DNA of 24,986 nucleotides from CAZHOS01 sp964534605 (GCA_964534605.1 CAZHOS010000014.1:1-24986), one strand, 5' to 3'; shown: positions 14,499-21,776, counted from the stretch's first letter. Numbers and translations are program-made. Notes: generated by a model from the letters alone, not told the origin.

Positions 14499-14891
14499 TT
14501 GGAACAATACGAAGTTGCTATTGTGTATCACCCAGACCTAGACCTAGATCTAGAAAAAGGCGCACAAAAAGTAAAAAAAATACTCGAGGACAACAATGCA
14601 AAGATTGTGTCTGACGATGTATGGGGCAAGCGCAAGCTAGCCTACCCTGTAAAGGGTCAAGAGCAAGGCGTTTACGCCTTCTATACAGTAGAGATGGCTG
14701 GTAGTTCGATCACTAAGATCGAGTCTACTCTAGGGATCACCGAGGAAGTCATACGCTTTCTAGTGACCAAGCTAGACCACGCTGCTATTGCCAAGGCCAA
14801 AGAGGCCAAAGCACAGCGCAAAAAGCCAGAAGCCGAGTCTAAAGACGAAGCTAAAGAAGAAAAAGATCCTAAAGAAGACGAAAAATCTTAA
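14499..14891 (+). CDS. rpsF: 30S ribosomal protein S6
   Basis: This 130-aa protein is S6, which binds 16S rRNA together with S18 in the 30S platform. The beta-alpha-beta core is clear: MEQYEVAIVYHPDLD, KKILEDNNAKIV, WGKRKLAYPVKGQEQGVYAFYTVEM, then IRFLVTKLD. The C-terminus has a Lys/Glu/Ala-rich tail of about 35 residues beyond the usual fold. The start is a TTG at 14499, supported by GAAGGAG 11 nt upstream and by alignment of the N-terminal strand; no better start exists. It opens the order rpsF-ssb-(insert)-rpsR, a variant of the common bacterial rpsF-ssb-rpsR operon. Confidence 0.93.
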   Translation: MEQYEVAIVYHPDLDLDLEKGAQKVKKILEDNNAKIVSDDVWGKRKLAYPVKGQEQGVYAFYTVEMAGSSITKIESTLGITEEVIRFLVTKLDHAAIAKAKEAKAQRKKPEAESKDEAKEEKDPKEDEKS

Positions 14892-15195
14892 AAGTATTTA
14901 AATAATCTACTTGGCCATAGTTGGCGTAGTAAAATATTTAAACAAACAGCGATCAATAAAGTTCGCTAAAACGACGAAGAACGTAATTTAACAGTTAAGC
15001 ATGCGGTATGCGAGGATTTTTTCCTCCATGCTTGAGCGTAGGCTGGAAATTATCTGCGGAAGCGCCTGGCTGCTGTACAAAAGGTACTGCTGTCAGGTGA
15101 CCCGTAAGGATAATTATCCAAGATACACCAAGAAGTTTTTGGCAGAGTCAGGCGGCTTTGCCGACCTGCCTGCGAAAACTGTCATGGAGGAAAAA
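14892..15195 (+). promoter_or_regulatory. Hairpin-rich leader upstream of ssb
   Basis: This 304-nt interval has no convincing gene. Its 5' part is AT-rich, with a weak possible promoter (TTGGCC 14911-14916, TATTTA 14935-14940). Then come AAGCATG/CATGCTT (14997-15003, 15027-15033) enclosing GAGGA/TCCTC, CCTG/CAGG (15065-15068, 15094-15097) enclosing GTAC/GTAC, a palindrome GGATAATTATCC, and CAGG-CGGC/GCCG-CCTG (15149-15156, 15160-15168). A 5' regulatory RNA for ssb is plausible but unproven. Confidence 0.45.
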
Positions 15196-15657
15196 ATGAG
15201 GGGATTTAACAAAGTAGTACTGATGGGAAACCTAACCCGGGACCCAGAATCTAGAACAACACCAAACGGCCAGAGCGTCACAAGCTTTAGTCTGGCAGTC
15301 AACCGCACCTGGAAGGGTGCCGACGGCCAGCAGCAAGAGGCTGTCGACTACATCGACTGCGATGCATGGGCTAAGGGCGGCGAGATAATTGCTCAGTACA
15401 TGAAGAAGGGCGGCGGTATCCTAGTAAGCGGACGCCTGCAGTTCCGATCATGGGAGCAAGATGGCCAAAAGCGCAGCAAAGTAAGTGTAGTCGTAGAAGA
15501 CTTCAACTTTGTTGGTGGTGGCAACCAGAATAGTAGTGGGGGCGGCGACTACCAGTCGAGCAGCCCAAGTCCAGCAGCATCCAAGCCAAAGGATAAGGAC
15601 GTGGTGATTACTGATGTTCCTGATGGGGAGATTGACCTTTCAGAAATCCCATTTTAA
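15196..15657 (+). CDS. ssb: Single-stranded DNA-binding protein
   Basis: This 153-aa SSB binds single-stranded DNA during replication, repair and recombination. It has the OB-fold opening (RGFNKVVLMGNLTRDPE), SVTSFSLAVNRTW, YIDCDAWAKGGE, GRLQFRSW, a Gly/Ser/Gln-rich linker and the acidic C-terminal tip DLSEIPF, which docks partner proteins. Start ATG 15196 follows GGAGG (15186-15190). An upstream in-frame ATG at 15001 would add 65 Cys- and Trp-containing residues unlike any SSB and overlaps hairpins, so it is rejected. The RNA element copy 2 follows the stop codon. Confidence 0.95.
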   Translation: MRGFNKVVLMGNLTRDPESRTTPNGQSVTSFSLAVNRTWKGADGQQQEAVDYIDCDAWAKGGEIIAQYMKKGGGILVSGRLQFRSWEQDGQKRSKVSVVVEDFNFVGGGNQNSSGGGDYQSSSPSPAASKPKDKDVVITDVPDGEIDLSEIPF

Positions 15658-15660
15658 CGT

Positions 15661-15774
15661 CTTAGGGGGAAGATGACTTCTCCCCCTTAGCCGCGGGACG
15701 CCAGGCTTGGCGTTCCGGGGATTCCTCTCTCATAGTGGAATAGGTTTTTACGAAGTAAATTCACAAAAACCTAT
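15661..15774 (+). ncRNA. Three-stem RNA element, copy 2 (after ssb)
   Basis: P1: GGGGGA (15665-15670), bulged A, GA, loop TGACT (15674-15678), TC and TCCCCC (15679-15686). Linker TTAGCCG. P2: CGGGACGCC (15694-15702) with GGCGTTCCG (15709-15717), loop AGGCTT. Tail GGGATTCCTCTCTCA (15718-15732). P3: ATAGG-TTTTT (15740-15749) with AAAAA-CCTAT (15765-15774). Stem sequences differ from copy 1 but pairing is kept, and the P1 loop, linker and tail are nearly unchanged. It lies directly upstream of the hypothetical gene at 15805 and could regulate it or rpsR. Confidence 0.7.
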
Positions 15775-15804
15775 GCAAATTTAATGGGTGGAGGATGGAG
15801 CGCT

Positions 15805-16167
15805 ATGTCGGAGAAAAGGTATCCTGATCCAAGTAAGTATGAAAAAGGATTTATCGGCCCTTACGAACCGATGGACATCAGATGGTGGAATCAGTACGAA
15901 AGGTATCGAGACTCAAAGAGTCCGCACTATGGCCACATGCTTCCAGAAGCAGAGATGTATGGTGGAGGCGGTGAGATGTCGGAAGACTACCTTTGGGATA
16001 TGCAGCTTTATGCATCTGGAGGTACAATCAGGCCATGGGAAAGAGAAAGACAGATCGGTAGCGATTGCCCCTTGTTGAGCGTTGCTCTTAGGGCAACCTG
16101 GGACAACTCGATCAAAAGAGCAGTAGAAGAGAATGAAAGAATAAGAAATGAAAGGAATAAGAAATGA
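15805..16167 (+). CDS. Hypothetical protein between ssb and rpsR
   Basis: This 120-aa soluble protein is rich in Trp, Tyr, Pro, Glu and Arg, with no TM helix and no family I recognise. Visible features are repeated Tyr/Trp-containing segments (FIGPYEP, IRWWNQYERYRD), a Gly run (YGGGGEM) and a charged C-terminal helix (ENERIRNERNKK). The chosen start ATG 15805 follows GGAGG (15790-15794); an in-frame ATG at 15784 lacks a ribosome site. Once the assembly artefact is collapsed, its TGA overlaps the rpsR start as ATGA, so it should be translated in the ribosomal operon. AGA/AGG codons dominate, unlike the neighbours, suggesting a later insertion into rpsF-ssb-rpsR. The 3' end is purine-rich and repetitive. 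Confidence 0.65.
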   Translation: MSEKRYPDPSKYEKGFIGPYEPMDIRWWNQYERYRDSKSPHYGHMLPEAEMYGGGGEMSEDYLWDMQLYASGGTIRPWERERQIGSDCPLLSVALRATWDNSIKRAVEENERIRNERNKK

Positions 16168-16193
16168 GTAAGAAGATAAAGATGAGTAATACT
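16139..16193 (+). repeat. 55-nt duplicate left of the second N gap
   Basis: Identical to 16294-16348, again exactly 55 nt. It contains the first codons of rpsR. Interpreted as an unmerged contig overlap. Confidence 0.9.
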
Positions 16194-16293
16194 NNNNNNN
16201 NNNNNNNNNNNNNNNNNNNNNNNNNNNNNNNNNNNNNNNNNNNNNNNNNNNNNNNNNNNNNNNNNNNNNNNNNNNNNNNNNNNNNNNNNNNNN
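16194..16293. other. Assembly gap of 100 N (artificial)
   Basis: Flanked by identical 55-nt sequences; the true sequence probably joins 16193 to 16349. Confidence 0.9.
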
Positions 16294-16348
16294 GAATAAG
16301 AAATGAAAGGAATAAGAAATGAGTAAGAAGATAAAGATGAGTAATACT
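16294..16348 (+). repeat. 55-nt duplicate right of the second N gap
   Basis: Identical to 16139-16193; see the gap entry. Confidence 0.9.
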
Positions 16349-16525
16349 GGCGCATTGTACTTTGACCACAAGGACGTCAAGGTTCTGCAAAAGTTCATTA
16401 ACCAGTTTGGTCAGATCGAGCCACGTGGCAAGACAGGCCTAACAGAGATGCAGCAGCGACGCCTCAGCAAGGCGATCAAGCGCGCTAGGCATCTAGCCCT
16501 ACTACCATTCGTTAACCACGGGTAG
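16319..16525 (+). CDS. rpsR: 30S ribosomal protein S18
   Basis: This 68-aa protein is S18, the S6 partner in the 30S platform. Diagnostic segments are DHKDVKVLQKFINQFGQI, EPRGKTGL and QRRLSKAIKRARHLALLPFV. Length and ending are normal. The ATG at 16319 is the same start as the one at 16164 in the left copy of the 55-nt duplicate; after collapsing the gap there is a single rpsR that overlaps the upstream hypothetical gene by ATGA. It is separated from ssb by an RNA element and that hypothetical gene, unlike the compact rpsF-ssb-rpsR order of most bacteria. Confidence 0.95.
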   Translation: MSKKIKMSNTGALYFDHKDVKVLQKFINQFGQIEPRGKTGLTEMQQRRLSKAIKRARHLALLPFVNHG

Positions 16526-16534
16526 TAGAATAGG

Positions 16535-16828
16535 GTGGTGGAAAAGAATCTAGAAGACATCTGGCGGCTCGTTAACGAGAGTTTTGCTATTAGCTCGGGT
16601 AGCCTAATCGAAACGTCCAACAACTTGGGCGGCAACTGGCTGGATACCTCTCGGGTGCGAGGCCAGATACTAGATTCTGTTGCCTGCCTAAGGCGTCAAG
16701 AACACGAGGCAGAGGATGTTTTGCCGACGCTACTGGCAAACATAGAACTATCCGTGACTATGGGCATCATTGGTCGCAGCCGGGCAGACAATATACAAAA
16801 CTTATTAGAGGAGACATATGGCACTTAA
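16535..16828 (+). CDS. Hypothetical small helical protein between rpsR and efp
   Basis: This 97-aa protein looks almost entirely alpha-helical and soluble (LEDIWRLVNESF, RVRGQILDSVACLRRQ, VLPTLLANIELSV, ADNIQNLLEETYG). No family is recognised. The start is one of two consecutive GTG codons (16535 or 16538) preceded only by a weak TAGGG. It overlaps efp by 11 nt, which supports it being a translated, coupled gene in the operon. Function unknown. Confidence 0.6.
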   Translation: MVEKNLEDIWRLVNESFAISSGSLIETSNNLGGNWLDTSRVRGQILDSVACLRRQEHEAEDVLPTLLANIELSVTMGIIGRSRADNIQNLLEETYGT

Positions 16829-17381
16829 CCCCCAAGATCTTAAAAAAGGCCGCATCTTTACCTTGGACGGCGAACCGATGCAATCAATTGATTACCGCCA
16901 AAAAGTGATGGGTCGTGGTAGTAGTGTTGTAACGGTCAAGGCGCGTAACTTAAAGACCGCGAAAGTAGTCGAAAAGACGTTTCGAGGTAGCGAAGATATT
17001 GGCGAGGCAGACGTTACCAAGAATACTGTCCAATACCTATATAACGATGGCAGCACGTATTACTTTATGGACCAAGAAACCTACGCCCAGCACGAGCTAT
17101 CGTCTGACATGGTTGGTGACAATACGGGCTACCTAACCGAAGAGCTAAAGGTGCAAATAGTACTCTTCGAGGGCAACCCAATTACCCTCGAGCTACCCAA
17201 GAATGTCTGGCTAAAAGTTGAGTATACCGAGCCAGCCGTAAAGGGTGATACCAGCAGTAGCATCACAAAGGACGCACGGCTAGAGACAGGCCTTACCGTC
17301 AAGGTGCCAGTATTTATCAAAAACGAAGACATAATATCAGTCGACGTAGAAAGTGGAGAATACCGAGAGCGCCAAAAATGA
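16818..17381 (+). CDS. efp: Translation elongation factor P
   Basis: EF-P relieves ribosome stalling at polyproline stretches. The 187-aa length is normal, and all three beta-barrel domains are present: the N-terminal KOW-like domain starting ALNPQDLKKGRIF, the central OB domain (YLYNDGSTYYFMDQETYAQ) and the C-terminal domain ending ISVDVESGEYRERQK. The tip of the domain-I loop, where many EF-Ps carry a modified Lys or Arg, reads VMGRGSS, so Arg33 is at the modification position. Arg-type EF-Ps in other bacteria are rhamnosylated by EarP; no earP is seen here. The Shine-Dalgarno GAGGAG (16808-16813) supports ATG 16818. Confidence 0.95.
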   Translation: MALNPQDLKKGRIFTLDGEPMQSIDYRQKVMGRGSSVVTVKARNLKTAKVVEKTFRGSEDIGEADVTKNTVQYLYNDGSTYYFMDQETYAQHELSSDMVGDNTGYLTEELKVQIVLFEGNPITLELPKNVWLKVEYTEPAVKGDTSSSITKDARLETGLTVKVPVFIKNEDIISVDVESGEYRERQK

Positions 17382-18037
17382 CTCTGAGCCCCATAGAATT
17401 TATATGGGTGGGCGGACAACATAATTGGAAAAGATCTCATAGGCGGTATATTAAAAGCTTTTTAAAGCCATGCTTAGAATTTGGTCAGTCGATCGTTCGG
17501 GAGTCTTTGAGAATACCTTTGGATATAGATACGGTAGAAGTAGAGCTGTGCCCAAGAGATGTTGGGTATAGAGCTACGGCAGATTCAGCTAGTCAGTGCT
17601 CTTTTTATTTTAAGAAATACGAAATAACTAGAAAAAAGATGGAGGGCTGTGAGGACTATTATGCATGGGTGGCGACACATGAGGGCGTTCATTGCTCGAG
17701 AATGAACTTCATAAATGACGACTCAATTATTGAGCTAGCTGCTACTGAAGGACTGGCATATGCCGCGGAAATACATGACTGTGCGGAATATGTCGAAGAT
17801 ATAAGCGGTTTAGGCAAAGAGGCTGAGGAGTTGCTGGCTAGCTTTTTGGAGGATCCAGCGACACACAGAGAGGGTCCTCCAACGGAGGAGGAGTCTAAGT
17901 GGCTAGCAAGAGGTAGAAATGATTGGCATAATCTAGCAGAGCGAATAGGGATGTACTGTATCCAGCGACATCTCTGTGAAGGCTACACCTACCAAGACAT
18001 GATATATGCACCACCCGAGGACTTGATAACGTTATGA
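17378..18037 (+). CDS. Predicted zinc metalloprotease (HExxH, DUF2268-like)
   Basis: This 219-aa soluble protein contains HEGVH at residues 101-105, a classic HExxH zinc site, and a likely third ligand in ATEGLAYAAE (Glu124, 19 residues after the second His). This spacing and the EGLA block resemble DUF2268-type predicted zincins. No signal peptide is present, so action in the cytoplasm is inferred. It starts with an ATGA overlap on efp and ends with an ATGA overlap on the next gene, so it is tightly embedded in the operon. Substrate unknown. Several cysteines are scattered through it. The metalloprotease assignment rests on the motif and is moderately sure. Confidence 0.7.
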   Translation: MTLSPIEFIWVGGQHNWKRSHRRYIKSFLKPCLEFGQSIVRESLRIPLDIDTVEVELCPRDVGYRATADSASQCSFYFKKYEITRKKMEGCEDYYAWVATHEGVHCSRMNFINDDSIIELAATEGLAYAAEIHDCAEYVEDISGLGKEAEELLASFLEDPATHREGPPTEEESKWLARGRNDWHNLAERIGMYCIQRHLCEGYTYQDMIYAPPEDLITL

Positions 18038-18504
18038 ACAAGCCGGAATTAGCCAGGGGATTTATTGGAGCAGTTTTTGAAGATGTTGATGAGGGCGAGG
18101 TCTTGGATAGCTACCCAAGACACATCACTCTTGTTCCGCCATTCACGTTGCCTCAATTGAGGCTAGAGGTCGTTGATGGTCAGCTCCAGGGGGTATTGCC
18201 GAACTGGGTGGGCAGCTCTACGGTAAGGGTTGGTAGAGAAGAGTTTTTTGGCGATGAAGGAGACGTTTCCGTTAGGGTTGTTAGTGGATCCATGCGCACC
18301 CTACATGACTTCCTTTGCGGTGCGGTGAGAAAAAGCAGTATTGATAATATTCAGTATATTGGCGATAACTGGCAGCCTCATATTACCGACCACGAAGGTC
18401 TTGTGGAGGGAGACGCATTGGCGGTTAGGTCTGTCTGTATGTTTTTGAGAGGCAATGGGGTGAAGACTTTATATAGAAGGTATAATCTAGATAATGCGTT
18501 TTGA
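18034..18504 (+). CDS. 2H phosphoesterase superfamily protein (LigT/2'-5' RNA ligase-like)
   Basis: This 156-aa protein carries the two H-x-T motifs of the 2H superfamily: RHITLVPPF (His30, Thr32) and PHITDHEG (His116, Thr118), separated by the expected distance. Such enzymes hydrolyse or form 2',3'-cyclic or 2'-5' linkages in RNA or nucleotides; the actual substrate is unknown. The size is slightly shorter than typical LigT (about 180 aa). It starts by ATGA overlap and overlaps tlyA by 11 nt, so it is co-translated with genes of translation and rRNA modification, consistent with an RNA substrate (inference). Confidence 0.78.
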   Translation: MNKPELARGFIGAVFEDVDEGEVLDSYPRHITLVPPFTLPQLRLEVVDGQLQGVLPNWVGSSTVRVGREEFFGDEGDVSVRVVSGSMRTLHDFLCGAVRKSSIDNIQYIGDNWQPHITDHEGLVEGDALAVRSVCMFLRGNGVKTLYRRYNLDNAF

Positions 18505-19219
18505 TGAGTATTTAGTCAGCAAGAAGGGCCTGAGCCGCTCGAGGGCTCAAGACCTTATTAAGCGTGGCAAGGTGCGTCTAGGCACCAAGATTATCACCAA
18601 GCCAGCCTGGAAGGTGCAGGGCTCTGAGCGTATCCAAATATTAGAGAGAGAAGATTATGTATCCCGGGCAGGACACAAGCTATCTAGTGCAGCGGAGGCT
18701 CTTGGTGTGGACTTTGCCGGTAAAGTGGTGCTAGATATTGGCAGTAGTACGGGCGGCTTCACGGACTATGCGCTGCAACAAAAAGCGAAGAGCGTTGTGG
18801 CAGTTGACGTCGGTACTGACCAGCTACACCCCAAGCTGCGATTAGATGCACGCGTTGACTTATATGAGAAAACAGATATTCGCGACTTTGCCTGGCCCGA
18901 GGGTACGGAGGCCGCAGATATCGTTGTTGCCGACGTGTCATTTATTAGCCTGAGTAAAATACTTCCGACTGTCTCTAAGCTTGTTAGCAAGAACACTCAG
19001 CTACTTATGATGGCCAAGCCACAGTTCGAGGTACAGCAGTCGCGCGGTATCAAGCTGAACAACGGCGTTGTCAAAAATAGTAAAGATCGTCGCCAAATCT
19101 TGACAGATTTTGAGCATTGGCTAAAGGATAATGACTGGGTAATTGCTGGCAAGCGCGACTCGGAGCTTGCCGGAAGCAAGGGCAACATCGAGCGCTTTTA
19201 CCTGCTACACAAAGCCTAG
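18494..19219 (+). CDS. tlyA: TlyA-family 2'-O-ribose rRNA methyltransferase
   Basis: This 241-aa protein combines an N-terminal S4 RNA-binding domain (MRFDEYLVSKKGLSRSRAQ, about 1-60) with a Rossmann methyltransferase of the FtsJ/RrmJ class. The SAM site is DIGSSTGGFTD beginning at residue 81. The K-D-K-E catalytic set is visible in SRAGHKL, VADVSFISL, MAKPQFE and GSKGNIERF. TlyA methylates 16S and 23S rRNA 2'-OH groups; family members were once called hemolysins. It is the last gene of the plus-strand operon, and its TAG overlaps tail-to-tail with the stop of the minus-strand gene. Confidence 0.92.
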   Translation: MRFDEYLVSKKGLSRSRAQDLIKRGKVRLGTKIITKPAWKVQGSERIQILEREDYVSRAGHKLSSAAEALGVDFAGKVVLDIGSSTGGFTDYALQQKAKSVVAVDVGTDQLHPKLRLDARVDLYEKTDIRDFAWPEGTEAADIVVADVSFISLSKILPTVSKLVSKNTQLLMMAKPQFEVQQSRGIKLNNGVVKNSKDRRQILTDFEHWLKDNDWVIAGKRDSELAGSKGNIERFYLLHKA

Positions 19220-20925
19220 TTAGCTGCCAAAAATTCGTGCACGTCCCTGGCTACAGCTGCTAATTGCGACTTGGACTTGTTTTGCGAGAGGATGGTGATA
19301 GCGTAGGTGCGGTTCTGGCCATAAACGATGCCTGTGTCGTGGTTGTAGTTAAGTACAAAACCGCCTTTATCGGCAACGGGTGTTGGGGCGACGCCCGTTG
19401 GGATGGCCAGCCTATGTATTTGCCGGCGCATCATGTCGATTAGTTGGTTGGTATGTTGCTGGTTCATGAGTTCGCCGTTATGTAGCTTGCGCAGGAATAA
19501 TGACAGCTCGTTGGCAGATGTAATGGCCGAGCTAGCAAAGCCTGCAGTTGGCAGACCGATGTTTCGGAGAGCGTTGTTGATATTCTGCGCTCCTAGTTTA
19601 TCGCGGATAGCTATTGCGCAGGGATTATCGGATATGACGATCATTTTTTCGTAGCACTGGGCGATTGTCTGTCCGCTTGGTAGCTTGGTGTTCCAGCTGA
19701 GGTTGCCTTTTTCTATTTGACTGGCCGCGTAGTAAGCGACGTACACCTTGTAAGTGCTGGCCGCCAAGAACACCTGAGAGCCGTTGTAGGATGCTTGTAG
19801 GCCAGAGTCCAAGTCTATGACACTAACGCCAAAGATGCCCTTGGACTGCAAGTTTTCTTGCAGAAAGAGCTTTAGCCCAGCGCTGGACTGGGTAAAGGTA
19901 TTGTTGTAGACCACGCGTGGTTTGACGTCGACGAGGTTGAGTGAAACTTGGCGAGAGCCCTCTGGCTGCTCGAGGATCTGTTTGATCCCAGACAGCGCCC
20001 GTGATCTATCGATAGTCGCGCCCGTGCGACCTTCTGTGCGGCCGACTTCTTTACCGTCCCGCAGCTCTACAACGGTATTGCTGGCTGGCAGACTTAGCTG
20101 ATTGGCCACTTGGTCTAGTCGCTGCATGGCGGCTTCTTCGTTAAGCTGCAAAGAGTACTGCCCGTCTTTTTCTGTAAATTCGTACCACCCTGTGATCTCG
20201 TTCTCACTGATACTTATTGGGCTCTCGCCCTCGACCTGGATGCTTATGCCGCCTTCTGTCTTGCTGTCTATATCTTCGATCAGCTCCAGCGCCTGTTGAG
20301 TACCAAACTCGTGCTCTATCTCTTGGCGTGGTATTTCTATCTCGACTCTATCCTGGTACTCTATTTGTCCCAGCGCGGCTACGGCTTCTTCTGGGTCTAC
20401 CTCGAACCCTGGTTCGGCAGGGGAGACTTTTAGGCTTCCGTCATCGTTAACAATACTTGCTGGTTGCGGGACGGTTGTAGATATCTCGGCTATCTCGGCT
20501 ATAAAGTCGTCGGCGACGCTGCGCGTGTATACGTAAGGTATTTCTTGTACAGAGTTGCTAAATCGCCAGAGAGCACTAAAGGGGATCAGTTTGTCGCGAG
20601 TATCATAGCTAGCGATCTTGACGGCTTCGTCTATGTCTATCCTCAGCCCGATCTCTTGCAGCTGCTTGGTGTACTGCTCGTTGCCAACTTGCAGGGAGGC
20701 AAAAGAGCTGTTGTCTAGTGACTCCAGCACGCTACGTATCTGGCTGCTGGTCATACGCGGCACGTCAATATTACCCAGACGCGCCTGGCTGCTGCTTCTA
20801 TCCGATGGTAGCAGTAGCTGGAAGCCAACACTAGTTAGGCTGACGAGCATCAACGCCAGCAGTACGCGCACCCAGCGTACCTTGAATATTGCTGCGTGCA
20901 GGATGTTTATGTGCACCGCAGGCAT
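19216..20925 (-). CDS. Membrane-anchored PG-binding plus class-A beta-lactamase-fold serine hydrolase
   Basis: This 569-aa protein has an N-terminal membrane anchor (about 18-40), a long extracytoplasmic region with VanW/YoaR-like repeats (PAEPGFEVDPEEAV and similar) and a C-terminal class-A beta-lactamase fold. The catalytic signatures are S-T-Y-K (Ser390, Lys393), SDN (432-434) and KGG (520-522) in place of KTG. It is more likely a cell-wall peptidase or transpeptidase-related enzyme than a resistance enzyme, because of the anchor and PG-binding region (inference). Start ATG 20925 has AAAGG directly abutting it, so the exact start is uncertain. It is convergent with tlyA without a terminator between them. 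Confidence 0.83.
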   Translation of the reverse strand: MPAVHINILHAAIFKVRWVRVLLALMLVSLTSVGFQLLLPSDRSSSQARLGNIDVPRMTSSQIRSVLESLDNSSFASLQVGNEQYTKQLQEIGLRIDIDEAVKIASYDTRDKLIPFSALWRFSNSVQEIPYVYTRSVADDFIAEIAEISTTVPQPASIVNDDGSLKVSPAEPGFEVDPEEAVAALGQIEYQDRVEIEIPRQEIEHEFGTQQALELIEDIDSKTEGGISIQVEGESPISISENEITGWYEFTEKDGQYSLQLNEEAAMQRLDQVANQLSLPASNTVVELRDGKEVGRTEGRTGATIDRSRALSGIKQILEQPEGSRQVSLNLVDVKPRVVYNNTFTQSSAGLKLFLQENLQSKGIFGVSVIDLDSGLQASYNGSQVFLAASTYKVYVAYYAASQIEKGNLSWNTKLPSGQTIAQCYEKMIVISDNPCAIAIRDKLGAQNINNALRNIGLPTAGFASSAITSANELSLFLRKLHNGELMNQQHTNQLIDMMRRQIHRLAIPTGVAPTPVADKGGFVLNYNHDTGIVYGQNRTYAITILSQNKSKSQLAAVARDVHEFLAAN

Positions 20926-21038
20926 CCTTTGAGGTTGTCAGGAACATGCGAGAACGAAAGAGATATAGCGCTCATGCTTATATTCTAGCAACTAACAGGG
21001 GTCTCTACCAGGGAGTGGTGTGGGCTATGGCCCGGTGA

Positions 21039-21686
21039 CTATATAATACTCTCTAAGTATTCTTTATCCGTGATAATAATGCGGCCGCTTTGCTGGGCAA
21101 TCACGTCTTTTTTGGTGAGTTTAGAGAACTCTCGACTAACAGTCTCGCGGGTGGCACTAATAGAGCTGGCTATGTCAGCTCTGGTTAGGGGTAGCTCGAT
21201 CAAGACACCTTGCTTGTCTTCTTTGCCAAAGCGCCGCGACAGAGTTAATAGGAAGTATGCCACACGTTCGCGCACTGTGCGGTAGGCCAGGCTGTTGACC
21301 CTCTCTGCCTGGCTTTGGTACATAGCCGTTGTAACGTGCAGCACCTCCTTAAGAGCATCTGTGGATGATTCCAGCAGCCTTTCAAGGTCCTGCACGCTTC
21401 GCTTATAGACAACAGCATCTGTGTGGGCAACGTAACCAACACTGCGGTTGTCGCCGGTCATTACCCAGATAAGGGGGAATACTTCGGCATGCTTGCGGAC
21501 CACCAGTAAGTTCTCTTCACCATACTTGGTGGTGTTGCAGGCCTTGATGTAACCGGACTCAATATAAAAAACGCCCGAAGGTGTCTCTTCGGGTCTAATG
21601 ATGTATTCTCCTCGACTAAATTCGAGCTTAGTGCCTGCGGCAAAGAAATCGCCTAATTCGTGTGTGACCGGACGAAGATTCGTCAT
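21039..21686 (-). CDS. Crp/Fnr-family transcriptional regulator
   Basis: This 215-aa protein has an N-terminal cyclic-nucleotide-binding-type beta-roll (about 15-120; RGEYIIRPEETPSGVFYIESG), a long dimerisation helix (ALKEVLHVTTAMYQSQAERV) and a C-terminal winged HTH (LTRADIASSISATRETVSREFSKL). The residues that contact cAMP in CRP are not conserved, and the Fnr cysteine cluster is absent, so the signal is unknown. The mRNA appears leaderless: +1 is predicted at the A of ATG 21686. It lies upstream of the beta-lactamase-fold gene in the same direction, with a 113-nt gap. Confidence 0.9.
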   Translation of the reverse strand: MTNLRPVTHELGDFFAAGTKLEFSRGEYIIRPEETPSGVFYIESGYIKACNTTKYGEENLLVVRKHAEVFPLIWVMTGDNRSVGYVAHTDAVVYKRSVQDLERLLESSTDALKEVLHVTTAMYQSQAERVNSLAYRTVRERVAYFLLTLSRRFGKEDKQGVLIELPLTRADIASSISATRETVSREFSKLTKKDVIAQQSGRIIITDKEYLESII

Positions 21687-21692
21687 GACTAA

Positions 21693-21721
21693 ATACTAGT
21701 ATCAAAAATCACAAAATGCAA
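21693..21721 (-). promoter_or_regulatory. Promoter of the Crp/Fnr gene
   Basis: On the minus strand, TTGCAT (21721-21716), 17 nt, TAGTAT (21698-21693); predicted +1 is 21686, the first base of the ATG. No Shine-Dalgarno exists. Confidence 0.6.
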
Positions 21722-21776
21722 GCAAAAGCGCTATATATTTGATAAAAAAGCAAACACCCACACCATATATAGCGTT

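Noticed and set aside
15001..15195. 65-residue N-terminal extension of SSB
   Set aside because: SSB normally begins near MRGFNKV, which has its own GGAGG site; the extension overlaps hairpins and is unlike any SSB.
15913..16398. Minus-strand frames crossing the second N run
   Set aside because: They exist only because N is read as open sequence, and they are antisense to a purine-rich coding 3' end.
19403..20718. Plus-strand frames opposite the beta-lactamase-fold gene
   Set aside because: Antisense shadows of a well-supported gene with intact catalytic motifs.
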